Source: Sneathiella limimaris (GTDB lineage Bacteria; Pseudomonadota; Alphaproteobacteria; Sneathiellales; Sneathiellaceae). From it: a stretch of DNA of 64,000 nt. The stretch spans positions 124,001 through 188,000 of the forward strand of contig NZ_JABBYJ010000003.1 in the NCBI RefSeq assembly GCF_012932565.1, read 5' to 3'. The notes below the pieces were generated by a model that was given only the letters and a program-made list of their open reading frames with translations, did not search any database and had not been told where the DNA came from. Position 1 is the first letter of the stretch. Every line of letters starts with the position of its first letter. The position numbers were made by a program, and so were the translations under genes. Below, piece after piece: positions 53,232 to 62,278 of this stretch.

Positions 53232-54075
53232 ATTTATAAAAAGAACAGTATTTCTATGCCTCTGCGCTGCGTTAATGGCCTGCCAGCCGTTGGAACGCCC
53301 CTTTCAACCTCGGCAGAAAACAAGCGTGGCAAACGCGCCGGGTCCTCGTGCTTCATTATATGTCCCTTCCATCAAAAACGGTCCGGAGGATCTCCGAGAA
53401 GATCTAGCTAAGCAGCTTCAAAAACTAGGTATTGCTGCCTTTACAGGTGAACCAATCACAAACAGGTATAGCGTTAAAGGTGAAGTGTTCCTTGAGCAGG
53501 GCAAAAGCTATGTGACCTGGAAAATCTTCAATCCTTTAGATCAGGAAATTGGGCTAGCAACAACTCAGGAAATAGGCAGTGTGGCCACAGGGCCCTGTCT
53601 TTTTGACAATGATCTAGAGCCTATTGCGCTAAAGAGTGCGAGTGAAATCGACGTCTTGCTTGGAGGCTCGGGTGTCAATTTTGATGCATTGAAAAAACCC
53701 ACGCTCTTCATTCCCATTGTCGAGGGCGCACCTGGTGACGGTTCAGAAAGCCTCGCCGCAGCAATGCAAGAGAACATTATTGCCTTAGGGTTAGATGTTT
53801 TGCCTGAGCCTTGGCATGCCAGTTATATCCTTAAAGGTAAGGTCTCGATGACCCCGGCCAAGAAAGGATCTCAAGTCATCAGCATTCTGTGGCAACTCGA
53901 ACGCCAAAATGGTGAATATGTCGGCAAAGTTGAACAACGCAACAGAATCAGGGCAGGCTCGTTAAATGGTCCTTGGGGCCCGGTTGCGATTGCTGCCGCA
54001 AAAGGCGGAGCAAGTGGTATCTTTAAGCTCCTGAATGAAGTGGAAGCTGCCTATTTCAGTCGCAAGTCAAAATAA
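53221..54075 (+). CDS. Lipoprotein of unknown function
   Basis: 284 aa from GTG at 53221, the only usable start because an in-frame stop lies at 53212-53214. A lipoprotein signal is visible: basic KFIKRT, hydrophobic VFLCLCAAL and lipobox L-M-A-C. The mature part has two similar sections (SLYVPSIKNGPEDLREDLAK and TLFIPIVEGAPGDGSESLAA), suggesting an internal duplication of a beta/alpha unit. No known family recognised. It shares the lgt-midA-pgeF run, 101 bp after pgeF, and prs follows. Confidence 0.75.
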   Translation: MLSKFIKRTVFLCLCAALMACQPLERPFQPRQKTSVANAPGPRASLYVPSIKNGPEDLREDLAKQLQKLGIAAFTGEPITNRYSVKGEVFLEQGKSYVTWKIFNPLDQEIGLATTQEIGSVATGPCLFDNDLEPIALKSASEIDVLLGGSGVNFDALKKPTLFIPIVEGAPGDGSESLAAAMQENIIALGLDVLPEPWHASYILKGKVSMTPAKKGSQVISILWQLERQNGEYVGKVEQRNRIRAGSLNGPWGPVAIAAAKGGASGIFKLLNEVEAAYFSRKSK

Positions 54076-54227
54076 TGCAGCTTTGATTCATCTTTTTAGC
54101 TCATAAACCGTTTACAGGATGGGATCACCTTGGTAAGTTCCGCCCCGCTTGAGCGCGCTTATCATAGTCTCGTTACAAGTTTGTGTATTAGAGTTGAACT
54201 GAGCCTAATGGCTAGAGGACTGTTCAA

Positions 54228-55163
54228 ATGAAAATCCTGTCAGGTAACAGCAACCTTCCCCTCTCGGAAGCGGTCGCTAAATATTTGGAACTGCCACTTA
54301 CAAATGCCGCGATCCGGCGCTTCTCTGACAATGAAATTTTTGTCGAAATCCATGAAAATGTTCGCGGTGAAGATGTGTTTATCATCCAGCCAACATCATA
54401 CCCTGCCAACGACCATTTAATGGAACTCCTGGTCACAACCGATGCTTTGAGACGCGCGTCAGCAAAGCGAATCACTGCTGTTGTCCCCTATTTCGGGTAC
54501 GCCCGTCAGGATCGTAAGCCCGGACCTAGAACACCAATTTCTGCCAAACTTGTTGCAAACCTGATCACAACAGCTGGTGCAGACAGGGTCCTGACAATGG
54601 ATCTGCATGCAGGTCAGATCCAGGGTTTCTTTGACATTCCAACCGATAACTTGTTTTCAGCGCCCGTTATTGTACCAGATATTGAAGAACATTACGGCCG
54701 AGGTGAAGACATTACGATTGTCTCCCCGGACGTTGGTGGGGTGGTTCGTGCCCGTGCTTTCGCTAAAAGACTTGACGCCAATCTCGCAATCGTCGATAAG
54801 CGCCGGGAACGCGCGGGCGTTTCAGAAGTTATGAATATCATTGGCGATGTTGAAGGCCAGACCTGTATTCTGGTCGATGATATCGTTGATAGTGCGGGAA
54901 CTCTCTGTAATGCCGCTGGTGCGTTGATGGAAAAGGGTGCCAAACGCGTCGTTGGATATGTGACGCATGGTGTCCTTTCTGGTGGCGCAATCAACCGGAT
55001 CAAAGATTCTGCTCTGGTCGAAATGGTCACAACAGACAGTATTCTGGCAACAGAAGCCTTCAAGGTTTCTGAAAAAATGCGCCAGATTTCAGTTGCCCCC
55101 CTGATCGGTGAGGCAATGAAACGGATTTCACAGGAAACTTCGGTTTCCAGCCTGTTTGATTAA
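54228..55163 (+). CDS. prs: Ribose-phosphate pyrophosphokinase
   Basis: Makes PRPP from ribose 5-phosphate and ATP for nucleotide, histidine and tryptophan synthesis. 311 aa, standard. Visible: [20 protein letters not shown] near residue 34, [20 protein letters not shown] near 93 (catalytic flexible loop), the divalent-cation site [14 protein letters not shown] near 128, and the PRPP loop [18 protein letters not shown] near 213. ATG at 54228 after AGAGGAC. Confidence 0.98.
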   Translation: MKILSGNSNLPLSEAVAKYLELPLTNAAIRRFSDNEIFVEIHENVRGEDVFIIQPTSYPANDHLMELLVTTDALRRASAKRITAVVPYFGYARQDRKPGPRTPISAKLVANLITTAGADRVLTMDLHAGQIQGFFDIPTDNLFSAPVIVPDIEEHYGRGEDITIVSPDVGGVVRARAFAKRLDANLAIVDKRRERAGVSEVMNIIGDVEGQTCILVDDIVDSAGTLCNAAGALMEKGAKRVVGYVTHGVLSGGAINRIKDSALVEMVTTDSILATEAFKVSEKMRQISVAPLIGEAMKRISQETSVSSLFD

Positions 55164-55212
55164 TCATTCAGGTATCATTGTGCGGGCACCCCTGGAGGCA
55201 CGCACTTAACTA

Positions 55213-55233
55213 GCACCGGGTTTTGCCCGGTGT
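55213..55233 (+). other. Hairpin between prs and rplY
   Basis: GCACCGGG pairs with CCCGGTGT around a TTTTG loop. No T-tract follows, so it may be a processing or leader element of rplY rather than an intrinsic terminator. It ends 25 bp before the rplY ATG. Confidence 0.4.
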
Positions 55234-55257
55234 TGCTCGTTCGTAAGGAGAATTGTA

Positions 55258-55905
55258 ATGAGCGATACTGTAACACTGCTTGCAGAAAAACGCGACCGGG
55301 TAGGAAAGGGGACCTCCCGTGCTTTGCGTCGTGAAGGCCGCACCCCTGCGGTAATTTATGGAGACAAAAAAGAGCCTGTTTCTATTTCATTGGAAATGAA
55401 AGAACTGGTCAAGTACATCAACAGAGGTGGGTTCCTCTCCACAATCTGCAATGTGCAGGTTGGAAAGGACAAATATCAAGTCCTGCCTCGTGATATTCAG
55501 CTGCACCCTGTAAAGGACAGCCCAGTTCACGTTGACTTCCTTCGCGTTTCCGCCAAATCCCAAATCGCTGTGAACGTTGCAGTGAACTTCCTGAATGAAG
55601 ACAAATGTCAGGGTCTCATTCGCGGTGGTGTTCTGAACGTAGTTCGGCATGAAGTGGAACTGATGGTCTCTGCGACAGCAATTCCAGAGGCCATTGAAGT
55701 TGATCTGTCTAAATTCGATATTGGTGACAGTATCCATATTTCTGACTTCGACCTGCCAGATGGTGCAGAGCCAACAATTACGGATCGTGACTTTACAGTT
55801 GCGACAATTGCGGCACCGACTGTTGTTACTGAAACAACAGACGAAGAAGGTGAAGACGAAGCTGCAGCTGAAGCCGCTCCGGAAACTTCTGAAGACAGCG
55901 AATAA
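55258..55905 (+). CDS. rplY: 50S ribosomal protein L25/general stress protein Ctc
   Basis: 215 aa, the long Ctc/TL5 form. The L25 domain (about 5-92) begins [20 protein letters not shown], which binds 5S rRNA; the C-terminal beta domain (about 95-185) includes the [16 protein letters not shown]-like [16 protein letters not shown]. An acidic, Ala/Glu-rich tail follows. Strong AAGGAG site. It leads rplY-pth-ychF, a conserved order. Confidence 0.96.
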   Translation: MSDTVTLLAEKRDRVGKGTSRALRREGRTPAVIYGDKKEPVSISLEMKELVKYINRGGFLSTICNVQVGKDKYQVLPRDIQLHPVKDSPVHVDFLRVSAKSQIAVNVAVNFLNEDKCQGLIRGGVLNVVRHEVELMVSATAIPEAIEVDLSKFDIGDSIHISDFDLPDGAEPTITDRDFTVATIAAPTVVTETTDEEGEDEAAAEAAPETSEDSE

Positions 55906-55922
55906 CAGCACAGGAATAAGAA

Positions 55923-56528
55923 ATGATTTTGCTGGTTGGACTTGGCAATCCTGGTAAAGGGTATGCTCAAAACCGGCATAATTATGGATTTATGGCGGCG
56001 GATGAAATCATTCGCCGCTATTCATTTTCAGCTGAAAAAATCCGGTTTCAGGGTCTTGTCTCTGAAGGCAGGCTTGGTACGGAAAAAGTACTTATCCTCA
56101 AACCAACCACCTATATGAATGAATCCGGGCGTGCAGTTCGGGAAGCTTCTAGTTTTTACAAAATTCCGCCAGAGGACATCATTGTTCTCCATGATGAGTT
56201 GGATCTACCACTCGGAAAAATGCGGGTAAAAATTGGTGGTGGCCACGGTGGCAACAATGGTCTTCGATCCATTGAGGCTCATATGGGCAAAAACTTTAAG
56301 CGCGTGCGCCTTGGTATTGGCCATCCTGGTGATAAAAACCTAGTGGCCTCATACGTCCTAAAAGATTTTTCCAAGTCAGAGCAGACTGTCGCAAATACCA
56401 TGATTGACAGCGTTGCAAAGCATATTGAATTACTTGCAGATGGTGACGATGCAGGCTTCATGAATAAAGTTGCCCTCGACACAGCCCCTGCAAAACCGAA
56501 AAAACCGGCTAAAGCCGACGATAAATAA
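55923..56528 (+). CDS. pth: Peptidyl-tRNA hydrolase
   Basis: Recycles peptidyl-tRNA dropped from ribosomes. 201 aa. Catalytic region LVGLGNPGKGYAQNRHNYGF with the essential His near 20, KPTTYMNESGRAV near 60, VLHDELDLPLGKMRVKIGGG near 88, and GHGGNNGLRSI. The C-terminal PKKPAKADDK tail is basic then acidic. Seventeen bases after rplY. Confidence 0.97.
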   Translation: MILLVGLGNPGKGYAQNRHNYGFMAADEIIRRYSFSAEKIRFQGLVSEGRLGTEKVLILKPTTYMNESGRAVREASSFYKIPPEDIIVLHDELDLPLGKMRVKIGGGHGGNNGLRSIEAHMGKNFKRVRLGIGHPGDKNLVASYVLKDFSKSEQTVANTMIDSVAKHIELLADGDDAGFMNKVALDTAPAKPKKPAKADDK

Positions 56529-56540
56529 AGGAGTTCCTTC

Positions 56541-57638
56541 ATGGGCTTTAAATGTGGAATTGTAGGACTGCCCAACGTTGGGAAATCAACCTTGTTCAAC
56601 GCCCTGACACAAACAGCTCAGGCTGCCGCGGAAAATTATCCTTTTTGCACCATCGAGCCTAACCTGGGCCAAGTCCCTGTACCAGATGAGCGCATGCAAA
56701 AACTCTCTGAGCTTGCCAAATCAAAAGAACTAATTCCAACACAGCTGACTTTTGTGGACATTGCAGGCTTGGTGCGCGGTGCAGCCAGCGGCGAAGGTCT
56801 TGGCAACAAGTTCCTTGCCCATATCCGGGAAGTCGATGCGATCATTCAGGTTGTTCGCTGTTTTGAAGATGATGACATCACCCATGTCGATGGCAAAGTC
56901 GATCCAATTGCTGATATAGAAACCATTGAAACAGAACTAATGCTTGCCGATTTGGAAAGCCTTGAAAAACGCGCAGAGAGCATTGTCAAAAAGGTACGCG
57001 GTGGCGATAAGGAAGCGATAGTTCAATCCGATCTGATCAACAGAGCCCTGGAAGTTCTAAAAGATGGAAAACCAGCCCGAGTAGTTGAGTTGGCCGACGA
57101 TGAAATCCGGGCTTTCAAAAACCTGCAGCTGCTCACATCCAAACCTGTCCTTTACGTGTGCAATGTCGATGAGGACTGCGCTGCAACTGGAAATGACTAC
57201 TCCAAAAAAGTGGAAGAAAAAGCAGCGAATGAAAATGCAGGTGTTGTTATCATTTCTGCAGCGATTGAAGCAGAAGTTGCTCAGTTAGATGATGAAGAAC
57301 GCGCAGAATTTCTTGAAGAACTAGGCCTATCAGAAACAGGTCTTGGTCGCATCATTCGCGCGGGTTACAACCTGTTAAACCTCGTAACATACTTCACTGT
57401 TGGCCCAAAAGAATGTCGGGCCTGGACGATCCCTGCTGGAACAAAAGCCCCGCAGGCCGCCGGCGTTATTCACACAGACTTTGAAAAAGGCTTTATCCGC
57501 GCCGAAACCATCGCTTATGACGCCTATGTTGGTAATGGTGGAGAGAGCGGCGCGAAGGAAGCAGGACAAATGCGCCTTGAGGGTAAAGAATATATCGTCA
57601 AGGATGGTGACGTTCTTCACTTCCGTTTTGCCAATTAA
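56541..57638 (+). CDS. ychF: Redox-regulated ATPase YchF
   Basis: Obg-like P-loop protein (OLA1 family) that prefers ATP and binds ribosomes; involved in stress responses. 365 aa. G1 GLPNVGKSTLFNALT, G3 DIAGLVRGAASGEGLG, the family NVDEDC segment where G4 is altered, and the C-terminal TGS-like domain with YFTVGPKECRAWTI and GFIRAETIAYDAYV. Starts 12 bp after pth. Confidence 0.97.
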   Translation: MGFKCGIVGLPNVGKSTLFNALTQTAQAAAENYPFCTIEPNLGQVPVPDERMQKLSELAKSKELIPTQLTFVDIAGLVRGAASGEGLGNKFLAHIREVDAIIQVVRCFEDDDITHVDGKVDPIADIETIETELMLADLESLEKRAESIVKKVRGGDKEAIVQSDLINRALEVLKDGKPARVVELADDEIRAFKNLQLLTSKPVLYVCNVDEDCAATGNDYSKKVEEKAANENAGVVIISAAIEAEVAQLDDEERAEFLEELGLSETGLGRIIRAGYNLLNLVTYFTVGPKECRAWTIPAGTKAPQAAGVIHTDFEKGFIRAETIAYDAYVGNGGESGAKEAGQMRLEGKEYIVKDGDVLHFRFAN

Positions 57639-57674
57639 ACTTCTATCCTTAAGGTCCCAATCGGAGACTTAAGA

Positions 57675-58139
57675 ATGACAAAAAAATACTTTGAAGATTT
57701 CCGCGTTGGCGACACGGAAATCTTTGGGGAAAAAACTCTCTCTGAAGCTGAGATTATCGAATTCGCCACAGACTATGACCCGCAGCCCTTTCATATTGAT
57801 CCAGCTGCTGCGAAAGAACATTTCTTTGGTGGGATTATCGCATCTGGCTGGCATACAGGCTCTTCCCTCATGCGAATGATCGTGGATGGCCAAATTGCCA
57901 ATTCAAGTTCTATGGGCTCCCCTGGCATCGACGAGTTAAGATGGGTGAAGCCAGTTCGGCCAAACGAAACCCTCCATGTGGCAAGTGAGGTCTTGTCTAG
58001 CACACCTCACAAATACAAAAATGATCGGGGATTTGTAAAATTTCGTCACACCGTTTTGAATAGCGCGGATGAAATCAAAATGACAATGGTCTCCAGTATC
58101 CTATTTGGCAAAAACCCAAATAAGGAACCTAAACTATGA
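57675..58139 (+). CDS. MaoC family dehydratase, copy 1
   Basis: 154-aa hot-dog fold protein of the (R)-specific enoyl-CoA hydratase/MaoC type. KYFEDFRVGDTEIFGEKTLS, the catalytic-type FATDYDPQPFHIDPAAA with Asp and His, and GGIIASGWHTGSSLMRMIVD. The substrate is probably an acyl-CoA. It overlaps the next paralogue by 4 bp. Confidence 0.9.
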   Translation: MTKKYFEDFRVGDTEIFGEKTLSEAEIIEFATDYDPQPFHIDPAAAKEHFFGGIIASGWHTGSSLMRMIVDGQIANSSSMGSPGIDELRWVKPVRPNETLHVASEVLSSTPHKYKNDRGFVKFRHTVLNSADEIKMTMVSSILFGKNPNKEPKL

Positions 58140-58600
58140 GCAGCCGATATTTTGAAGACGTGCAGATTGGGGACAGTCAAGAATTTGGTTCCCGAACTTT
58201 AAGCAAAGAAGAAATTATCTCCTTTGCTGAGAAATTTGATCCGCAGCCCTTTCATATCGATGAAGAAGCAGCAAAGTCATCCCAGTTTGGGGGAATAATT
58301 GCCTCTGGCTGGCAAACGGCTTCTGTGACCATGCGGATGATGGTAGACAACATGATCGATACCAGCGCTTCTCTTGGATCCCCTGGTGTAAATAATTTGA
58401 GGTGGTACAAACCGGTTAGACCAGGAGACACTCTTCGCGTTCGCTCCGAAGTAATGAGTAAAAAAAGATCGCAGTCCCGGACAACGATGGGAACTATTTT
58501 CGGAAAGATTGAAGTCTTCAACCAAAATGATGAAATGGTCATGAGTTTTGAGAGTATTGGCCTGACGCAGTGTCGACCTCAGACCCCCTTAAAATTTTAG
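58136..58600 (+). CDS. MaoC family dehydratase, copy 2
   Basis: 154 aa, same length as its neighbour and clearly paralogous: RYFEDVQIGDSQEFGSRTLS, KFDPQPFHIDEEAAKSSQFG and GGIIASGWQTASVTMRMMVD. The ATGA overlap with copy 1 indicates co-translation. The two may form a heteromeric hot-dog dimer; each copy keeps the Asp and His pair of the active site. Confidence 0.9.
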   Translation: MSSRYFEDVQIGDSQEFGSRTLSKEEIISFAEKFDPQPFHIDEEAAKSSQFGGIIASGWQTASVTMRMMVDNMIDTSASLGSPGVNNLRWYKPVRPGDTLRVRSEVMSKKRSQSRTTMGTIFGKIEVFNQNDEMVMSFESIGLTQCRPQTPLKF

Positions 58601-58649
58601 GTTGATTTGTTTTTTTCTTTAACGCGTTAGTATTCCCCCCCATCTATGA

Positions 58650-58669
58650 TATGATCTGATCAAATCATA
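58650..58669. promoter_or_regulatory. Short inverted repeat/-10-like box before the SPFH gene
   Basis: TATGAT (58650-58655) and ATCATA (58664-58669) form an inverted repeat with an 8-bp spacer. TATGAT is also a good -10 hexamer, but the -35 region is poor. It could be an operator or a promoter of the SPFH-NfeD pair. Confidence 0.3.
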
Positions 58670-58693
58670 CTTTCATCATTTTGGGGGAAACCG

Positions 58694-59668
58694 ATGGACA
58701 TGCTTTCCGGCTTTGCCGTTCTTGTCATTTTCCTAGTAATTCTGGCTATTGTCATCGTCTTCATGGGGGTGACTGTCGTCCCCCAAGGTTACCAATACAC
58801 AATCGAACGCTTTGGTCGATATACAAAAAGTCTGACGCCCGGGTTAGGTTTTCTCATGCCCTTTATCGATCGCGTTGGCGCTAAAATCAACATGATGGAA
58901 CAGGTTCTGGATATCCCTACACAAGAAGTGATTTCCAAGGACAACGCTATGGTCGAAGTTGACGGGGTCCTGTTCTTTCAAGTCCTCGATGCAGCAAAAT
59001 CAGCATATGAAGTTCGTGATCTGCAAAGAGCGATCCAGAACCTAGCTCAAACAAACCTGAGAACTGTTCTTGGCTCTATGGATCTGGACGAGGCATTAAG
59101 TCAGCGGGATAGCATAAACACTCGCCTTCTGACGGTTATCGATCAAGCCTCCAATCCTTGGGGTATCAAAGTCACTCGAGTGGAAATTAAAGACATTACT
59201 CCGCCGGCTGATCTGGTGGAAGCGATGGCACGTCAAATGAAAGCAGAACGTGAAAAGCGTGCTGTCATTTTGGAAGCTGAAGGTGTTCGCCAATCAGAAA
59301 TTCTAAAAGCTGAAGGTGAAAAGAAATCGACAATCCTTGAAGCAGAAGGCCGGAGGGAAGCAGCGTTCCGTGACGCAGAGGCCCGTGAGCGTGCAGCTCA
59401 AGCTGAGGCAAAGGCAACACTGGATGTGTCCGAAGCTATCGCAAAAGGTGATATCCAATCCATTAATTACTTTGTGGCTCAAAAATATGTTGAAGCCATG
59501 CAGGAAATTGGCTCAGCTCGGAACTCTAAAGTCGTGCTCATGCCAATGGAGGCCACAGCCCTAATTGGTACCCTCGGCGGCATCTCAGAGATTGCAAAAC
59601 AAGTATTCAATGACGATGGCTCCGGCAAACCCCGAATTTCTACAGGTTCAGTTCCATCGAGTGACTAA
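58694..59668 (+). CDS. qmcA: SPFH/Band 7 membrane protein (QmcA/stomatin type)
   Basis: 324 aa. An N-terminal membrane helix (about 5-28, AVLVIFLVILAIVIVFMGVT) is followed by a Band 7 domain (about 30-190, VPQGYQYTIERFGRYTKSLT) and a coiled coil of repeated EAEG units (VILEAEGVRQSEILKAEGEK). Such proteins form large membrane-associated rings involved in membrane microdomains or protein quality control. NfeD partner is the next gene, two bases later. Confidence 0.93.
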   Translation: MDMLSGFAVLVIFLVILAIVIVFMGVTVVPQGYQYTIERFGRYTKSLTPGLGFLMPFIDRVGAKINMMEQVLDIPTQEVISKDNAMVEVDGVLFFQVLDAAKSAYEVRDLQRAIQNLAQTNLRTVLGSMDLDEALSQRDSINTRLLTVIDQASNPWGIKVTRVEIKDITPPADLVEAMARQMKAEREKRAVILEAEGVRQSEILKAEGEKKSTILEAEGRREAAFRDAEARERAAQAEAKATLDVSEAIAKGDIQSINYFVAQKYVEAMQEIGSARNSKVVLMPMEATALIGTLGGISEIAKQVFNDDGSGKPRISTGSVPSSD

Positions 59669-59670
59669 TT

Positions 59671-60132
59671 ATGTTTAATGAAATCGTCTCATGGATAGCA
59701 GATCTTGGACACTGGGCGTGGTGGACGGTGGCCGTTATATTTGTCATCCTCGAAATTTTTGCTCCCACCTTCTTTTTGTTATGGCTTGGGATTTCAGCAG
59801 GTATTGTCGGTCTAATTACTTTGATATTCCCCAGCATGACTTGGGAATATCAATGGACATTTTTTGCTATTTTCTCCGTGGTTAGTCTGGTTGTGGCACG
59901 GAACTTCTTTAAGAAAAATTCCGGTACAGAGGATAATTTCAAACTGAACCAACGCGGCGCACAATATGTAGGACGACAGTTCAAACTGATGGAAGCAATC
60001 GAAAATGGGCGCGGGAAAATCCATGTTGATGACAGTCAATGGACCGTGTCTGGACCTGACTTGCCAGAAGGAACTGTTGTCCGCGTTACGGGGAATGATG
60101 GAACGCTTTTGATTGTGGAAGCAATAAACTAA
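59671..60132 (+). CDS. NfeD family membrane protein
   Basis: 153 aa with three hydrophobic segments (about 15-80), including HWAWWTVAVIFVILEIFAPT and FLLWLGISAGIVGLITLIFP, then a C-terminal OB-fold-like domain (about 95-150, GRGKIHVDDSQWTVSGPDLP). This is the short NfeD form that pairs with SPFH/stomatin proteins, as the neighbouring gene confirms. Probable partner in membrane protein complexes. Confidence 0.92.
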   Translation: MFNEIVSWIADLGHWAWWTVAVIFVILEIFAPTFFLLWLGISAGIVGLITLIFPSMTWEYQWTFFAIFSVVSLVVARNFFKKNSGTEDNFKLNQRGAQYVGRQFKLMEAIENGRGKIHVDDSQWTVSGPDLPEGTVVRVTGNDGTLLIVEAIN

Positions 60133-60154
60133 CGAAAAAAGTAAAGGGGAGAAG

Positions 60155-60817
60155 ATGGGAAATTTTGTCGATCTAAAGGCTGAAGACGGGCATGATTTGA
60201 TGGCATATGTCGCAAAAGCCGAAGGAAACGCAAAAGGCGCAATTGTCATTATTCAGGAAATATTTGGTGTAAATCCGCATATTCAATCTGTGTGTGATGG
60301 CTATGCAAAAGCAGGATACACAGCCATTGCCCCGGCCCTTTTTGATCGGATCAAGCCAGGAATTGAACTCGGCTATACCGAAGAGGGTGTAAAAACAGGC
60401 CTCGAATACAAGAACACGATTGAACCAGATACGGCCTTGAAAGACGTTAAGGCTGCCGTAGATTACATTTCCAGCGTCGGCAAAGTTACTGTCATCGGTT
60501 ATTGCTGGGGCGGTCTTCTAACCTATCTTTCTGCCTGTAAATTGGATGGTATTTTCAAAGCTGTTGGGTATTACGGCGGTGGCATCGGCAACTATGTAGA
60601 CAACACGCCCCAGGTTCCAACACTGCTTCATTTTGGCGATCAGGATCATGCGATCCCGCTTGATGAAGTCGAAGCTGTAAAAAAAGCTCATCCAGAAGTT
60701 GAGGTTCATATCTACGCCGCTGGACATGGGTTCAACTGCGATGCCAGAGGAAGCTATGACAAAGCATCTGCTGACCTTGCTCTAGACAGAACCCTGAAAT
60801 TCATTGAAGGCGCTTAA
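60155..60817 (+). CDS. Dienelactone hydrolase family protein
   Basis: 220-aa alpha/beta hydrolase. The nucleophile is cysteine in VIGYCWGGLLTYL near residue 115, the DLH hallmark; GDQDHAIPLDEVEAV near 165 and AAGHGFNCDARGSY near 190 supply the Asp and His. N-terminal IVIIQEIFGVNPHIQSVCDG is typical. The substrate is unknown; adjacent genes do not point to aromatic degradation. A hairpin overlaps its stop codon. Confidence 0.92.
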   Translation: MGNFVDLKAEDGHDLMAYVAKAEGNAKGAIVIIQEIFGVNPHIQSVCDGYAKAGYTAIAPALFDRIKPGIELGYTEEGVKTGLEYKNTIEPDTALKDVKAAVDYISSVGKVTVIGYCWGGLLTYLSACKLDGIFKAVGYYGGGIGNYVDNTPQVPTLLHFGDQDHAIPLDEVEAVKKAHPEVEVHIYAAGHGFNCDARGSYDKASADLALDRTLKFIEGA

Positions 60818-60828
60818 ATAGCGCCTTC
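60806..60828. terminator. Hairpin between convergent DLH and VOC genes
   Basis: GAAGGCGC (60806-60813) pairs with GCGCCTTC (60821-60828); the DLH stop codon lies in the loop. No T-tract follows on either strand, so it is at most a weak terminator. Confidence 0.35.
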
Positions 60829-60847
60829 AAAGCTTCGCCTAAATCTC

Positions 60848-61708
60848 CTAAGCCTCGACAAATTCCAGCAAGACGCCGCAAGCATCCTTTGGCTGAATTC
60901 GGAGCGCCCTACCGCTTGATATATCTTGCACAGCCACATCTTTTTTCTTCAGATAGTCAGCCGTATCAGAAAGGCTTTCAACTGCGATAGACATTGAAAG
61001 TATATGTGGCAGCTCGGGGAGTTCATCTGAAATGAAAAGCCCTGGAAACAAAAGATCCAGATCCTGCTCTTTCACGAAAATTAGGTTTAGTCGGCCGACG
61101 CTCACTGTAATAGTTGCATCTGTAGTCGTAACATTTAGAGACCCACAAAGCTGGGTATAATGAGGTATCAAAGACGCTGGATCTTCCACCAACACGACAA
61201 CGGACTGAATATACTGGCTGCCATTGGCATGCTCGAGCCATTCCGGCTCCCGGATCATTTCTGGCGTCAAATGATGGCAGATGAACAGACCCCGTTTCGA
61301 GAGCCCCTGAGTTGGAAACCGGATCAGCTTAAACTCGGGGATAACATCCCCCTCAGGTAACTCCAGCTTTCGCTTGAGATCATGAGGGCCTGTTGGCTCT
61401 AGTCCTGCCAGTTTCATGGACCTAACAGTTTCTTCTGGATCAGAACTCGCAAAAGCTAGCCCAAGCATTCCCTCGCCACGATCTTCCAACTGGGCGTCCA
61501 GACCATTGCTCTCTTTTGAGGGGGCTACAATCCCTAAAAGCTCAATATAGTCTTCATCGAACATGATGCAGTAATTGGCAGTCCCCCAGCCAATGTGGGA
61601 CCCTCTTGGCGTTATTGTAAAGCCCAGTCTTTCATATTGGACTCTCGCCTGCTCCAGGTCTGCAACACCGACCAGCGTATGATCTAGTCCCTCAATCTTA
61701 TGGAGCAT
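60848..61708 (-). CDS. VOC family (glyoxalase-like) protein
   Basis: 286 aa from ATG at 61708, right after AAGGGGGGG; a longer frame to 61732 is unlikely. Two beta-alpha-beta-beta-beta vicinal oxygen chelate modules are visible: GLDHTLVGVADLEQARVQYE opens the first and VVVLVEDPASLIPHYTQLCG the second. The LEFVEA end supplies a possible metal-binding Glu. Substrate unknown. Last gene of the petC-mtnP-apt run, 20 bp after apt. Confidence 0.85.
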   Translation of the reverse strand: MLHKIEGLDHTLVGVADLEQARVQYERLGFTITPRGSHIGWGTANYCIMFDEDYIELLGIVAPSKESNGLDAQLEDRGEGMLGLAFASSDPEETVRSMKLAGLEPTGPHDLKRKLELPEGDVIPEFKLIRFPTQGLSKRGLFICHHLTPEMIREPEWLEHANGSQYIQSVVVLVEDPASLIPHYTQLCGSLNVTTTDATITVSVGRLNLIFVKEQDLDLLFPGLFISDELPELPHILSMSIAVESLSDTADYLKKKDVAVQDISSGRALRIQPKDACGVLLEFVEA

Positions 61709-61728
61709 ATCCCCCCCTTGCCTGAAGT

Positions 61729-62256
61729 TCACTCACCTTCAAATTCACATAAAGTCCTAACATTGACGCCCAAATCTTCGATCCGCTTACGTCCACCGAT
61801 ATCTGGGAGATCGATCACAAAGGCAGCGCCAATCACGGTTCCGCCCGCGCGACGGATCAACTTAATAGCAGCCTCAGCCGTGCCGCCTGTCGCGATCAAA
61901 TCGTCAACAAGCAGAATATTTTCACCTTCCAAGATTGCATCTTTATGAATTTCAACAGTGTCAGTGCCATATTCCAGGTCATACTCTTCCCCAATAACAT
62001 CATGGGGTAGTTTTCCCTTTTTCCGAACAGGGACAAATCCTACACTGAGCTGATGAGCAATCGCTCCACCCAATACAAACCCACGGGCCTCAATACCAGC
62101 TACTTTATCAATCCTAACACCCGCATATGGCCAAACCAGTTGATCAATCGCAGTCCTCAATCCGCCTGCGTCCTGCCAAAGCGTCGTAATGTCTCGAAAC
62201 AATATTCCTGGCTTAGGGTAATCCGGAATTGTTCTGATGTATTTTGTAATATCCAC
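61729..62256 (-). CDS. apt: Adenine phosphoribosyltransferase
   Basis: Salvages adenine with PRPP to AMP. 175 aa. [20 protein letters not shown] at the start, [20 protein letters not shown] near 55, the flexible-loop [20 protein letters not shown], and the PRPP motif [20 protein letters not shown] near 117. It lies 22 bp after mtnP, which releases adenine as product, so the pair forms a methylthioadenosine salvage unit. Confidence 0.97.
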   Translation of the reverse strand: MDITKYIRTIPDYPKPGILFRDITTLWQDAGGLRTAIDQLVWPYAGVRIDKVAGIEARGFVLGGAIAHQLSVGFVPVRKKGKLPHDVIGEEYDLEYGTDTVEIHKDAILEGENILLVDDLIATGGTAEAAIKLIRRAGGTVIGAAFVIDLPDIGGRKRIEDLGVNVRTLCEFEGE

Positions 62257-62278
62257 GCGACTTTCCTACTTTCAATCG

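Noticed and set aside
55164-55257. Intrinsic terminator after prs
   Set aside because: The hairpin at 55213-55233 has no T-tract on the plus strand, so it is listed only as a structural element.
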